From Bin5 sp965218625 (lineage in GTDB: Bacteria; Chloroflexota; Anaerolineae; Caldilineales; Caldilineaceae), in NCBI GenBank assembly GCA_965218625.1, contig CBDCLG010000017.1, positions 434,001 through 498,000 on the forward strand: a stretch of 64,000 nucleotides of DNA, written 5' to 3'. The notes below the pieces were generated by a model. It searched no databases. It was not told where the DNA came from and saw only the letters and a list, made by a program, of their open reading frames with translations. The position numbers and the translations under genes were made by a program. Positions 15,730 to 26,204 of the stretch are shown piece by piece. Numbering within the stretch: the first letter of the stretch is position 1; every line of letters begins with the position of its first letter.

Positions 15730-18135
15730 TCACAAAAGTACTAAACTCGGCGCGAAGCCGTGATCACTAACGATGATTGCTCGATTCTCTGTTTCGGTCC
15801 TCAATGTGGGGAAGATGAACGGAAACACATAGACAGCCTCGTTCATAACACGACAAAAGTAAAGATTTCCAATTGTAAAAGGGCGATAAAGAGCGGTCCT
15901 CACTTGGTGTGACGAAAACACAGTGGTTCTCCCTCGCTTTACGTCCTGCTTAAGCGAATGACTCCACTTGAGCTTCTTATCTTCATTCATAACGAAGTCA
16001 TCAACGGTTGCTTCTAGGTCACTGCGCTGTTTCCACCCAAATACTTGCTCGTTATATGTTTTGATTGTCCGATTCATGTTTTCGGCGAGCTTTTCGCTGC
16101 GAAAGTTGTACGCCCATGCGTCACGCCCCGTACTAACGCCCCGGCTATACGACTTGAATATCACATCAATTGCTTCTCCCCTTTGACCGCCTTTGCTTCC
16201 TTGCTCCCCAGCGGCACGAAAATCCTCAAATTCAGGGTGGAGACCTTCTGTCAGCCATGTGTGCCGCTTGTCGGGCGTGACAGGCTTCCAATCGACATTG
16301 TCGTGCTGTTTCTTATCATTGAGAAAACGGTACTTTTCGTCTTTGCGCCAGAACTCGTCTACGCGGGCGTAGTAGACCTCGGTCCGGGCGGGGGACCTAT
16401 CAAGTTTCTTGACGAAAAAGCTAATGCTAACACCGACCTGAATGCCAAAGACATTGTGGGTCGTACCAGAGAGCTTGGGATTCTTGCGGACGTTTCCGCC
16501 CATATCGAGGATGTAGATGCAGTCGAAATCGTCTGCAAGATGTTTGCGGATCCCGTCGGATGCTACACCGTCGAGAAATGCGTTATTAGTCACTAAAGCG
16601 ACCACGCCTTCCTCGCCGACGCGATCTGACGCCCAGCGTATCGCCTTTACATAGGGGTCTGCCAAGGTATTCTTGTTGGTCGCCTTTGAGTCCTTTGAGT
16701 ATGTCTCCTTTACCCGCTTGTCAACCGTCGGGTACTTGCGATTCTTGTTGTTGTCGTTCTCGTTGACCTGCCCCACGTTGTAGGGCGGATTGCCGATGAC
16801 CACGAACATCGGCGTCTTCTTCTGACTCTCGACGCGCTGCGTGTTCTCCGGCGCAAACATCGACATCTGCCGGTCCTCGGCGAGGTCGAAGGTGTCGACG
16901 AGGCAGATGCCCGCGAACGGTTCATAGACGCCGGTGGCGTCGTAGTACTCGTGCTCGATGTTCATGCTGGCGATGTAGTAGGGCAGCAGCATGACCTCGT
17001 TGCAGTGCAGCTCCCCCTTGTACTTGCGCTCGAGCGCGGTGCGCGGGATCTCGCGCATCATGCGCACGATGAAGTTGCCGGTGCCGACGAAGGGGTCGAT
17101 GATGTGCACGCCCTCGTCGGCGAGGGAGCGGCCGAACTCGCGCTCGAGGATGACGGCGACGCTGCGCACCATGAAGTCGACGATCGGCTGGGGCGTGTAG
17201 ACGATGCCGTGGGTGTCGGCGACCTTGACGGAAAAGCCCTGGAAGAACTGTTCGTAGACGGTGTTGAGGAAGTGCTGTTTTTGGGAGAAGTCGCTGATGG
17301 TGGCGGCGGTGCGCTCTATGGCGGCGTAGAAGCGGTCCAGTTTGGACAAAAACTCGTCGCGGCTGAAGGCGTGTGAGGTAAGCGCGTCGATGACGTTTTC
17401 GATCTCGAAGGCGATGACGTTGCGGCGGGTGAAGGCGGGCCGGTTGAAGACGGTGCGAAAGAGGCGCTCGGTGAGCAGGTGCTGGATCAGCATCTCCTCG
17501 ACGGCGGCCTCGGAGAGATTGGGGTTGATGGACTGACGGCATTTATCCAAAAAGGCGGCGAAGGCGGTAGTGAAGGCTTGGTTGCTCTTCCGCTCCTGCT
17601 GGATCAGCTCGGCCAGGCCCTGACCGATGTCGGCGACCCTGTCCTTGAACTGGGCGACGGCCTCTTCCCAGGCGGCGTACTCCTGGGGGCGGTAGGCGAA
17701 GAAGGCCTGGAGCGTTTCGATGAGCTGGGCGGGGTCGGTGAGGTCGTTGTCGAGGAGCATGCGCCCGTTCTGCCAGAGGATGGCCCGTTGGGGGGTCTGG
17801 AAGAGGATGTTGTCGCGCGGGTAGCCGGCGGCGAATTTGCGTTCGACTTCGGCGGGCAGGTCGTCGTGGATGTCTTTGGCTTCCCAATAGCCGTGGGTGA
17901 GGCGAAAGTCGTCGATGAGGGCGCCGTCGACGATGATGCGCCGGCCGCGGCGGGGGTTGACGGCGTGCTCGGGCACGAGGGTCCAGCCACACTGGCGGGC
18001 GCAGTGTTGGAGGAGGGTCTGGAAGGCGGCGCGGACGGCGGTTTCGTGGGTGACGCCGAGGTTGGCGAACCGGTCGAGGGCGGCGTAGTAGGATTTGATG
18101 GGTTTGTGGGTGGGTTTGAGGTTGAGGGTGGGCAT
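15730..18135 (-). CDS. Type IIG/ISP restriction-modification enzyme, N-terminal 801 residues
   Basis: This single-chain enzyme would cut and methylate DNA. The first 170 residues form a nuclease-like domain with DGALIDDFRLTHGYWEAKD, consistent with a PD-(D/E)xK core. The adenine N6-methyltransferase part follows: motif I is DPFVGTGNFIVRMM near residue 345 and motif IV is NPPYNVGQ near residue 445. LVTNNAFLDGVASDGIRKHL and later segments belong to the methylase and recognition regions. The frame ends at a TGA after SDHGFAPSLVLL, about 230 codons before the family's usual end, and the missing part is intact downstream in the same frame. Without readthrough the product lacks its C-terminal domain and is probably inactive. 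Confidence 0.85.
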   Translation of the reverse strand: MPTLNLKPTHKPIKSYYAALDRFANLGVTHETAVRAAFQTLLQHCARQCGWTLVPEHAVNPRRGRRIIVDGALIDDFRLTHGYWEAKDIHDDLPAEVERKFAAGYPRDNILFQTPQRAILWQNGRMLLDNDLTDPAQLIETLQAFFAYRPQEYAAWEEAVAQFKDRVADIGQGLAELIQQERKSNQAFTTAFAAFLDKCRQSINPNLSEAAVEEMLIQHLLTERLFRTVFNRPAFTRRNVIAFEIENVIDALTSHAFSRDEFLSKLDRFYAAIERTAATISDFSQKQHFLNTVYEQFFQGFSVKVADTHGIVYTPQPIVDFMVRSVAVILEREFGRSLADEGVHIIDPFVGTGNFIVRMMREIPRTALERKYKGELHCNEVMLLPYYIASMNIEHEYYDATGVYEPFAGICLVDTFDLAEDRQMSMFAPENTQRVESQKKTPMFVVIGNPPYNVGQVNENDNNKNRKYPTVDKRVKETYSKDSKATNKNTLADPYVKAIRWASDRVGEEGVVALVTNNAFLDGVASDGIRKHLADDFDCIYILDMGGNVRKNPKLSGTTHNVFGIQVGVSISFFVKKLDRSPARTEVYYARVDEFWRKDEKYRFLNDKKQHDNVDWKPVTPDKRHTWLTEGLHPEFEDFRAAGEQGSKGGQRGEAIDVIFKSYSRGVSTGRDAWAYNFRSEKLAENMNRTIKTYNEQVFGWKQRSDLEATVDDFVMNEDKKLKWSHSLKQDVKRGRTTVFSSHQVRTALYRPFTIGNLYFCRVMNEAVYVFPFIFPTLRTETENRAIIVSDHGFAPSLVLL

Positions 18136-18280
18136 GGCTGAGTGGCCGCGGCTGCGTCATGGCGGAGTGGATATTCTACTATCATACTACATTCGGTAGC
18201 GTACCAGTGACACCCAGGGCCAGCTGAAGAGGACAGGGTGGACCCTTGCCAGTCCGACGCTGCAGAGTAGAGGAAACGAT

Positions 18281-18481
18281 ATGGTGGATACCACCGCGCT
18301 GCCGAAGGACTTTCTGGCCCTCTCCAAAGACGAGCACTTGCGATTCAAAGAGTGGTCGCAGGATATGGACAGGGGGAGATGGTATCAGCGGATTGAAGCG
18401 GAGGCGGAAGAGGGAATGGGAGATTTTCTGATCTTTGATCACGTCGCGATCGAGCTGGAAGGCGAACTCCCTCAACTCTGA
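18281..18481 (+). CDS. Small acidic hypothetical protein
   Basis: A 66-residue frame beginning MVDTTALPKDFLALSKDEHL with GAGG seven bases upstream of the ATG. It contains FKEWSQDMDRGRWYQRIEAE and ends with LEGELPQL. The composition is acidic, and no domain is recognised. It lies divergent from the restriction-modification gene. It could be a small regulator, or the remnant of a larger gene. The ribosome site and the balanced amino-acid use favour a real gene over the minus-strand frame across the same bases. Confidence 0.45.
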   Translation: MVDTTALPKDFLALSKDEHLRFKEWSQDMDRGRWYQRIEAEAEEGMGDFLIFDHVAIELEGELPQL

Positions 18482-18630
18482 TCCCGCCGCACAACACGCC
18501 AATTCCAGAACCGTTTCGTGAGGCTGCCAGGGTCCATGCGGAGGGCTGTCAGCCGGCCGCATTCGCCTGAATGCACCTTATTTTTCCCATTTCGTGGTCT
18601 AACGATTGGGGCCAACCATAGAATAGGGGG

Positions 18631-18912
18631 TCAGTCTGAACCGTGCGCGGGGGGCGTGGACTGGGAGATATGACCCTGCACAACCTGCAACAGAATGCCG
18701 GTCTGCGTACTCAAGCGATCGATCTCTGCGCTCAGCCGATCGATGTTTTGCTGTGTCGTCTGTGCAGACGCGATCAACGCCTGTTCAAAACGGTCGAGGC
18801 GGTTGTCGGCGTGAATCTGACGTTCTGCTAACTGCTCCAGCATCCGCTCGACGCGGTCAAGGCGGTTTTCGACCTGTTCCCCGCGGTTGGGGCTTTTCGT
18901 CTGTCTCGCCAT
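18631..18912 (-). CDS. Small coiled-coil protein
   Basis: A 93-residue protein. After a basic N-terminus (MARQTKSPNRGEQ) the sequence is heptad-like: VENRLDRVERMLEQLAERQI, DNRLDRFEQ, then QQNIDRLSAEIDRLSTQTGI. A single long amphipathic helix or coiled coil is likely. Proteins of this kind are common as uncharacterised open frames in cyanobacteria and Chloroflexota. GGAG lies eight bases before the ATG. A perfect 19-base palindrome is centred about 25 bases upstream and suggests control by a dimeric repressor or tight autoregulation. Confidence 0.65.
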   Translation of the reverse strand: MARQTKSPNRGEQVENRLDRVERMLEQLAERQIHADNRLDRFEQALIASAQTTQQNIDRLSAEIDRLSTQTGILLQVVQGHISQSTPPAHGSD

Positions 18913-18927
18913 AACTGCTCTCCAATC

Positions 18928-18946
18928 ATACGTACAGTGTACGTAT
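18928..18946. promoter_or_regulatory. Perfect palindromic operator, ATACGTACA-G-TGTACGTAT
   Basis: The two 9-base arms are exact inverted complements around a single G. The site lies 16-34 bases upstream of the coiled-coil gene start. A TATGAT hexamer that could be its -10 element overlaps the proximal edge. The spacing suits repressor binding over the promoter. No regulator gene is adjacent. Confidence 0.5.
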
Positions 18947-19023
18947 ATTTTAGCGGGTGAAAGCCATTATGTCACATCGATTAGACGTGCTGCAGTTGTA
19001 TTGCAGTGTCGTGTCAAGTGAAG

Positions 19024-19150
19024 TGGGCCCCAAAAACTGGACCCCGAGCTAATGTGTACAAAGGAGCAATTCACCGAGCCTGTGGAGGGGCAGTGCGGTG
19101 GTCACGAAACGGCGGCGACACACGGCGGCCCGCAAGTTTCGGATTGAAAT
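19024..19150 (+). mobile_element. IS3-family insertion sequence, left-end remnant
   Basis: TGGGCCCCAAAAACTGGACC is typical of an IS3-type terminal inverted repeat. About 74 bases further a GTG at 19098 opens a frame reading VTKRRRHTAARKFRIE, the usual N-terminus of an IS3 OrfA transposase. The family similarity ends after about 16 codons, so only the left end and the start of orfA remain. No right end is seen nearby. Confidence 0.65.
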
Positions 19151-19322
19151 GGGCTCCAAAATTTGGGTTATGAGGAAGGTGCACTACTGCCCGCATACGG
19201 ACGCAAAACTACCCCTCGGTACTCAAAGCCCATAGAGAGCGCAAACAACCGCTTGGGTGGGGCCGCTTTGTGGCTGGCCAGGGCAATCGCATCTAAATCC
19301 GGACGCCAAAATTTCCCACGAA

Positions 19323-19343
19323 GGGCACCCACAAGGGGTGCCC
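19323..19343. repeat. REP-like palindrome GGGCACCC-ACAAG-GGGTGCCC
   Basis: Eight-base arms are perfectly complementary around a 5-base loop. The surroundings (CCCCTACCAATTG) look like a dispersed intergenic palindrome common in environmental genomes. It lies in the gap between the IS3 remnant and the di-haem oxidoreductase gene, which otherwise holds no supported gene. Confidence 0.5.
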
Positions 19344-19631
19344 CTACCAATTGTCAATCGTTTTCGGCTGTTTTTTCGGAGTTGGGCTCGAATCAGGTAG
19401 TGTCGCGGGGTCTTGACCCAATTAGATGCAATCGCCCTGGCCTGCTCCGGCATGAGGCGCAGGCTGGCGTAGCAGTCGTTATCCGGGGCTCCGCCTGTGC
19501 TGCTGCTGGCGTTCTTTGGAGGGATCTGCGGCCGTCTACTTCTCGCCGCCATTTATGCGGAGGGTCAGAAGAAATTCGAGGAGTTCGGCCTGCTGCGCCT
19601 GCTCCAGGTGCGCGAATGTATCCCTCTGCTC

Positions 19632-20999
19632 CTACGCTTCGCCGCCGTGCGCCAGGATCGCTTCCGAAATCAGCGTCGCACGTCCGTGGTGCAGGTATGG
19701 GGGCTCCGATGCGATGCCCCACAGCTTCCTCGTCAGCCAGAACCGCGTGGGGACGCCCCCCTGCTCAAGCGCCTCGTTATCGAGAAACTCACCCATGTCG
19801 TGCCGCTTCAGGTCGGTGAAGACCGGGACCAGGAAGTTTCCTTCGCCGTCCTTTTTCAGGTCCTCTATGTAGGCCGACAGGTCGACCCTGTAGGTCGCGC
19901 TGACATCCTCCGGCCGCAGGTTGTTTTCCGGGTTGAACGGGCCCGGTTCGACGAACTCCAGGCTGGCGAGCGGCATCTCCGGAATGTGGCAGTCGGAACA
20001 GCGGATCCGGTCGAAGAGGACGCGCCCGCGCGCGGCGGCCTCCCTTTCGACCCGTGTCTCCGGCGGCGCCTGCACCGGCGCGGGCAGCGTGGCCTGGAAC
20101 AGGGTCAGAGCGGTGACGTCACCCACGGTCATCTCATTTGCGTAGCCGTCGGCGTCCGGGTCTTTCTCCTGGCCGGCGCGCTCGGTCGGCAACATTCCGT
20201 GGTGATGCAGCAACGCGTTGTTGGAGAACTCGCGCAGTGACACAACCGCGCCTTTCTGGTGAAAGGGGCGGATGATCAGATCGGCGTCCACGCCCTCGAC
20301 GTGCGAGGTGTCTACGCTGCCTTCGGGATGGCATGTGAGTGTGCCGAAACCGACGCCCTTGGTCGCCAGCGCCGCGGTGACGGCCCGACCTGTGCGAGTC
20401 GCCTGGTCGCACGCGGACGCGCGCAGAGCGTGCAGCTCGGTCGTCATCTCGCGGGCGAGAAGCTCGATGAAGCCGGCGCCGAAGATGCTGACCGTGTTGC
20501 GTTCGTTGCCGACCGTTTTCAAGGTCTGGTTCGGCCCGTTCTCTACCGGGTCGCCATCGAAGTTGACGAAGGGGTTCTGTTGTGCCAGCACGAAGACGTT
20601 GGCCACGTTATCGCCGCCGCCGCCGGTCGCGGGGAGATTGTGGCAACCCCTGCATGAGTTTGCGTCGGGGGCGGAGATGCGATTGAAGTTGTCCGGCATC
20701 GCCCGCCTCTTGCGGACCAGCCCCGTTCCGGTCAGCTCAGGACGACCTGCGCCGTCAAGCGAGTTAAAGCTGGCGCTGAAGATCGCTCGACCGTGCTCGG
20801 TCAGTTCTTCCAGGGTGAGATGTCCCGCTTCAATCTCTTCCTGGCTGATGTGCTGTCTTATGGCCGGTTCTTCGCCGATAACCGGCAGGGAGGGTGTCGA
20901 ACGTGTGGTCTGGGAACCCTCGACCGTGAAGGAGAAGAGGGCTAAAACGGCGGATCCCCCGAGGGCTAGCAGGAGTCCGAGCACAAACGCCTTTGTCAT
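19632..20999 (-). CDS. Di-haem oxidoreductase (DUF1111/DHOR), C-terminus cut by TAG
   Basis: A 455-residue periplasmic c-type cytochrome of the di-haem oxidoreductase type, related to cytochrome c peroxidases. An N-terminal hydrophobic segment (FVLGLLLALGGSAVLALFSF) is the export signal or anchor. Two haem-binding CxxCH motifs are present: CRGCH near residue 115 and CSDCH near residue 342. Axial and substrate regions such as LLHHHGMLPTERAG and MGEFLDNEALEQGGVPTRFW follow the family. The frame stops at a TAG after ILAHGGEA, whereas relatives continue with an amphipathic helix. That helix is encoded in the same frame beyond the stop (EQRDTFAHLEQAQQAELLEF, to 19536). The truncation removes about 31 residues outside the haem domains, so function may persist. 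Confidence 0.85.
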   Translation of the reverse strand: MTKAFVLGLLLALGGSAVLALFSFTVEGSQTTRSTPSLPVIGEEPAIRQHISQEEIEAGHLTLEELTEHGRAIFSASFNSLDGAGRPELTGTGLVRKRRAMPDNFNRISAPDANSCRGCHNLPATGGGGDNVANVFVLAQQNPFVNFDGDPVENGPNQTLKTVGNERNTVSIFGAGFIELLAREMTTELHALRASACDQATRTGRAVTAALATKGVGFGTLTCHPEGSVDTSHVEGVDADLIIRPFHQKGAVVSLREFSNNALLHHHGMLPTERAGQEKDPDADGYANEMTVGDVTALTLFQATLPAPVQAPPETRVEREAAARGRVLFDRIRCSDCHIPEMPLASLEFVEPGPFNPENNLRPEDVSATYRVDLSAYIEDLKKDGEGNFLVPVFTDLKRHDMGEFLDNEALEQGGVPTRFWLTRKLWGIASEPPYLHHGRATLISEAILAHGGEA

Positions 21000-21204
21000 C
21001 GCAGGACTCTACAAGGTTGCACTGCTTCCTTGACACGGTACTTCCTCAACAAAGTAGCATACACGGACGCGCGTTTCCGTATGATTTTGCACAATTTCCG
21101 GTGCATCATGCTCTCGATTCAGGCAGACGGATGCCTGGCGCGCTGGAACGGGAGATCTTGAGGCGGACGGCAGCTTCACGGGCCAGCGCAATGGTGACAA
21201 CGCG

Positions 21205-21473
21205 ATGGTGACAGCCCAGCCGTCGCCACCATCACCATCTTCGCCTTCCTGCAGCATTACAATGCCTTCATGGAGCCGTTGATCTACATCTCAGAAAGCG
21301 ATATGTACACCCTTCCCCTCGGGCTTCTCTGGTTCAAGGGGCGCTTCGGCAACTTCTGGCACCTGGTGATGGCGGCCTCGATGATCACGATCGCGCCGGT
21401 TATCCTCATATTCTTCTTCGCCCAGCGCCAGTTCGTGCAAGGTGCGCAGTTCACCGGCCTGGCGGGACGTTAA
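21205..21473 (+). pseudogene. 3' fragment of a MalG-type sugar ABC permease
   Basis: A frame without a start reads VATITIFAFLQHYNAFMEPL, then MYTLPLGLLWFKGRFGNFWH, IAPVILIFFFAQRQFV and QGAQFTGLAGR. This is the C-terminal third of a carbohydrate ABC transporter inner-membrane permease, including the region after the EAA loop. The upstream two-thirds are absent. It may once have belonged with a binding protein like the one at 9877. The rest of the 21000-21534 gap shows nothing codable. Confidence 0.78.
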
Positions 21474-21534
21474 GTCCAGTAGATAGAAAATCGTGATTCG
21501 CGGCCGGTGGGCCGGATTGGGCCTCTGGCCCGTT

Positions 21535-24366
21535 TCAGCGCGCGTAGAGGCGCGCGTAGTGGTAGTAGTGGGTGAGGATGCGCTGGAGGTAAAGGCGGGT
21601 CTCGTCGTAGGGGAGCAGCTCGATGAAGAGGGCTTCGTCGGGCGCGGTGCGACCGAACCAGACATAGGCGTTGCCGGGGCCGGCGTTGTAGCCGACGAGG
21701 GCGGCGACGTCGTTGTTGTGGGCGAAGTCGCGCACCCAGCGCAGGTAGTATGCGCCGAAACGGACGTTGACCGAGGGAAGGTTGAGCAGGTCGACGGAAT
21801 AGTTGGGGTAGTTGAGGCGTTGCGCGATCTCTGCGCCGGTGCTGGGGATGATCTGGGTGAGGCCCTGCGCGCCGGCAAAGGAGCGGGCGGGCAGCTCGAA
21901 AAGGCTCTCCTGAAAGATGAGGCTGTAGATGAGGAGAGGATCGATTTCAACGGCCGCGGCCTCCCTTTCTACCAGGAAAGAGTAGTGCCTGGGATAGGCG
22001 ATGCGCTGGAGGAAGAGGGGCGCGCCGGCTACCTGCCCGGTGGGGTTGAGTTTAATCAGATGATAGGCGGCGCTGATCGAGAGGCGGTTGGCGCCGAGGG
22101 CGTCGAAACGCAGCATGAGGGGATAGAGCGCGCCCGGGTCGTCGCGGTAACGCCAGTAGGCCAGTTCGAGCAGCCTCAAGCCTTCGGCGCGGCGGCCCGT
22201 CTGTATGAGCAGCTCGCCGCCGCCGAAGTCGGGGTCGTCGGCGACTGCTTGCGGAAGGTCCGATGGTGCGGCGCCGTCGACGGTGTCCGGCGCATCGGAA
22301 ACTCGGTCTTGCGGCGTGTCTTCAAGGGTGCGGAGCCAGTCTTCGGCAAAGGCGCGGCTACCGTCGTCGCCGGGCAGCGCGGGCACGCTGGCGGCAAAGG
22401 CGCCCATGCGGGGGACGAAATCCTGGCCCGGCAGCGCCGCGCCGGCTTCCAATCCCGCCAGCACACCGTAATAGGTCTCGGGCGCGCTGGCGGCGAGCTC
22501 CTGCCAGAGTGCGCGGGCCGTGTCGACCTCACCCTGGGCATGGCGGGCGCGGCCCAGCCAGTAGGGGGCGGCGTGGGGCTGCGCGTCGGGGTAGTGGCTG
22601 CGCAGACGGGCGAAGTTGTTGGCGGCCTGTGCATAGCGCCCGTGGGCGAATGCGCCGATGCCGGCGACGGAGAGCGCAGCGGCGGCCTGCTGGCTGTCGG
22701 GGAAGGCGTCCGTGAGGCGGAGCAGGTCGGCGACGGCCTCGTCGAATGGGTCGGCGGGGACGTCGACATGGTGCGCGGCGCTGACATCGAGGTGGACGTC
22801 GGCTTCGATTGCTGAGAGCGCGCTGAGCCAGAGGGCCTGCGGGGCGAGCGGGTCGTCGGGGCGCTCGCGGGCGAAGGTGCGGTAGATGCGGCGTCCGGCT
22901 GCGGGCGCGCCCTCGGCCGTCGCGAGTTGGGCGCGCGCCAGCCAGGCACTGCCGAGGCAGGCGCAGTCCGGGTAGTTTTCCAGCGCCTGGTCAATGGAGA
23001 GACGGGCGGCGGTCCACTGCCCCAACCCGATCTGGGCGCGGGCGATTCCCAGCCAGGCCTCTCCGGCGCGGGCGTCGTCCGGCGACTCCTGAAGAAAGCG
23101 TTCAAAGGCAAAAATGGCCGGAATGTAGGCTTTGGCGAACAGGTCGATTTCGCCGCGCAGGAAGAGTTCGACCTGCGCGTTTCTGTTCACGAGCTGGACG
23201 AGGGAGAGGTAGGCGGCATCGCTGGCCGGCTCTTCGGTCAACGCCATTCTCCAATGCGCGATGGCGGCGTCTTCATCGCCGGCGGCGGCATAGGCGATGC
23301 CGGCGCGGTAGAGATAGCTGACCAGGAAAATGGGCCACTCCCTGTAGCCGAGAATATCATCGAAGTCGGGGTCCGGCTGGTCCAGGTCTACTGCAACAAG
23401 GTCAGATTCTTCCTGTTCGGAGCCGGCCCCGGCGACTATCTGGTTGTAGACTGCGGCGGCTTCGTCCCAGCGGCCCATGCCCTCGAGAACGCCGGCCAGC
23501 CGTTCGAGAAGGCGGACCTTTTCGCGCGCGGTTGCGGCGTGATTGGCGGCCTGGCGCAATGCGTTGGCGGCCTGCGACCGCTCGCCGACTGCGAGCCAGG
23601 TATCGGCGATAATCTCCTCGACAATGCCGGCGACCTGGGGGCGCTCCTCCAGGAAGGTGCGGTAGGCGATGACGGCTTCGGCGCTGCGGCCGACACCTGC
23701 CAGCGCTTCGGCGCGCAGAAAGTCGCTGTTGATCGTAAGATGCGCCATCTCTTGGGCGGAAGGCGATGCACCGCTATCGTCCGCCGGCAGGAATTCGCCG
23801 AGGAGCCGGAACTGGTCGAGCGCGTTCAGGGCCTGGGCGGGCTTTTCACCGGCGAGATAGGAGAGGGCGAGCCGGTAGAGGATTGCGCTGCGCTGCTGCT
23901 CGAGGGAGGCGGCGGGCGTCTCCTGCTGCCGGCCAAACGCGGTCTGGGGATCGGCCAGCAGCGTGTTGAGCAGGCGCTGCTCCTGGCCGTATTCGCCGAT
24001 CCGGTGGAGATAGGCGGCCTGTTCGAGCGGGGATGCCGGCGCGAGCGGCTCTGCAGTCGCGGGCGGGCGGGCGGTGGGGCTGCCCTGCGGTGATGTTGAC
24101 GGTGATGTTGGCGATGATGCCGGCGATGACGACTGGTCGGAGGTCGGCGCGGCGGCGCGGGCGGTTGGCGCCGGGAGGGTCGCGGCTGCGCTGGTCGCGG
24201 TGGCCGGCGCGGGTTGGGCGGCGTCGGTGGGAATGGCAGTGGGGGTAGCGCGTCTGTCGCGGCACGCGGTCAGAATGAGGGCGAGCAGGAGCAGGATCGA
24301 GAGGGAGTTCGCCAGACGGAATCGCTCTCTCGGCCGGGAACGGGATGGGATCGGCGCGCGGTTCAA
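21535..24366 (-). CDS. Slt-type lytic transglycosylase lipoprotein with TPR-like repeats
   Basis: A 943-residue exported protein that should cleave peptidoglycan. The signal (SILLLLALILTAC) has a lipobox Cys near residue 35, followed by a Ser/Thr/Pro/Ala-rich linker to about residue 110. A long helical TPR-like domain covers about residues 110-750, with repeats such as YRLALSYLAGEKPAQALNAL. The C-terminal SLT domain contains IYSLIFQESLFE, whose Glu is catalytic, then AQGLTQIIPSTG, SVNVRFGAYYLR and AALVGYNAGPGNA. The layout mirrors Slt70, with an N-terminal superhelix and C-terminal lysozyme-like domain. It is larger than the Slt70 standard of about 640 residues. It is transcribed alone, divergent from gatB. 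Confidence 0.9.
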   Translation of the reverse strand: MNRAPIPSRSRPRERFRLANSLSILLLLALILTACRDRRATPTAIPTDAAQPAPATATSAAATLPAPTARAAAPTSDQSSSPASSPTSPSTSPQGSPTARPPATAEPLAPASPLEQAAYLHRIGEYGQEQRLLNTLLADPQTAFGRQQETPAASLEQQRSAILYRLALSYLAGEKPAQALNALDQFRLLGEFLPADDSGASPSAQEMAHLTINSDFLRAEALAGVGRSAEAVIAYRTFLEERPQVAGIVEEIIADTWLAVGERSQAANALRQAANHAATAREKVRLLERLAGVLEGMGRWDEAAAVYNQIVAGAGSEQEESDLVAVDLDQPDPDFDDILGYREWPIFLVSYLYRAGIAYAAAGDEDAAIAHWRMALTEEPASDAAYLSLVQLVNRNAQVELFLRGEIDLFAKAYIPAIFAFERFLQESPDDARAGEAWLGIARAQIGLGQWTAARLSIDQALENYPDCACLGSAWLARAQLATAEGAPAAGRRIYRTFARERPDDPLAPQALWLSALSAIEADVHLDVSAAHHVDVPADPFDEAVADLLRLTDAFPDSQQAAAALSVAGIGAFAHGRYAQAANNFARLRSHYPDAQPHAAPYWLGRARHAQGEVDTARALWQELAASAPETYYGVLAGLEAGAALPGQDFVPRMGAFAASVPALPGDDGSRAFAEDWLRTLEDTPQDRVSDAPDTVDGAAPSDLPQAVADDPDFGGGELLIQTGRRAEGLRLLELAYWRYRDDPGALYPLMLRFDALGANRLSISAAYHLIKLNPTGQVAGAPLFLQRIAYPRHYSFLVEREAAAVEIDPLLIYSLIFQESLFELPARSFAGAQGLTQIIPSTGAEIAQRLNYPNYSVDLLNLPSVNVRFGAYYLRWVRDFAHNNDVAALVGYNAGPGNAYVWFGRTAPDEALFIELLPYDETRLYLQRILTHYYHYARLYAR

Positions 24367-24628
24367 TGGGTTACCCTGAATTCGACGGTTTGCCCCATTC
24401 AGCGATCATCGCAAATCGTCGAACGGTTGGATAGGAGAGGGGGTCGCGGACGTGCATGGCAAAGTATTATCAGTCGGTGGGAAGCGATCTGTCAAAGGCG
24501 CGCGGCGGTCCCGGCCGGAAGGCGGGCGGGGGCGCTCTTTTGTTTCGGAATTGGCGCTGAGCGGGGTATGATTGGGCAGGAGAGACGCGGAATGGTTTAC
24601 AGACCGCTGCAAGGGAGGTTGCGGGCAA

Positions 24629-26104
<1,476 letters not shown>

Positions 26105-26204
26105 TTTTGCGTTTTCAGTTTTTAGTTTGTGCTGACGCCGCGATCCTCTTGCGGTTGAAATCCACACGGTTTGACGGACCTCACACACCAGAGAACGGAA
26201 TCGT

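Noticed and set aside
18182..18562. A 126-codon minus-strand frame opposite the small acidic gene at 18281.
   Set aside because: The plus-strand frame has a ribosome site and protein-like composition. The minus frame lacks both.
19163..19819. A 218-codon plus-strand frame after the IS3 remnant.
   Set aside because: It runs across a palindromic repeat and the end of the di-haem gene, has no family pattern and no ribosome site.
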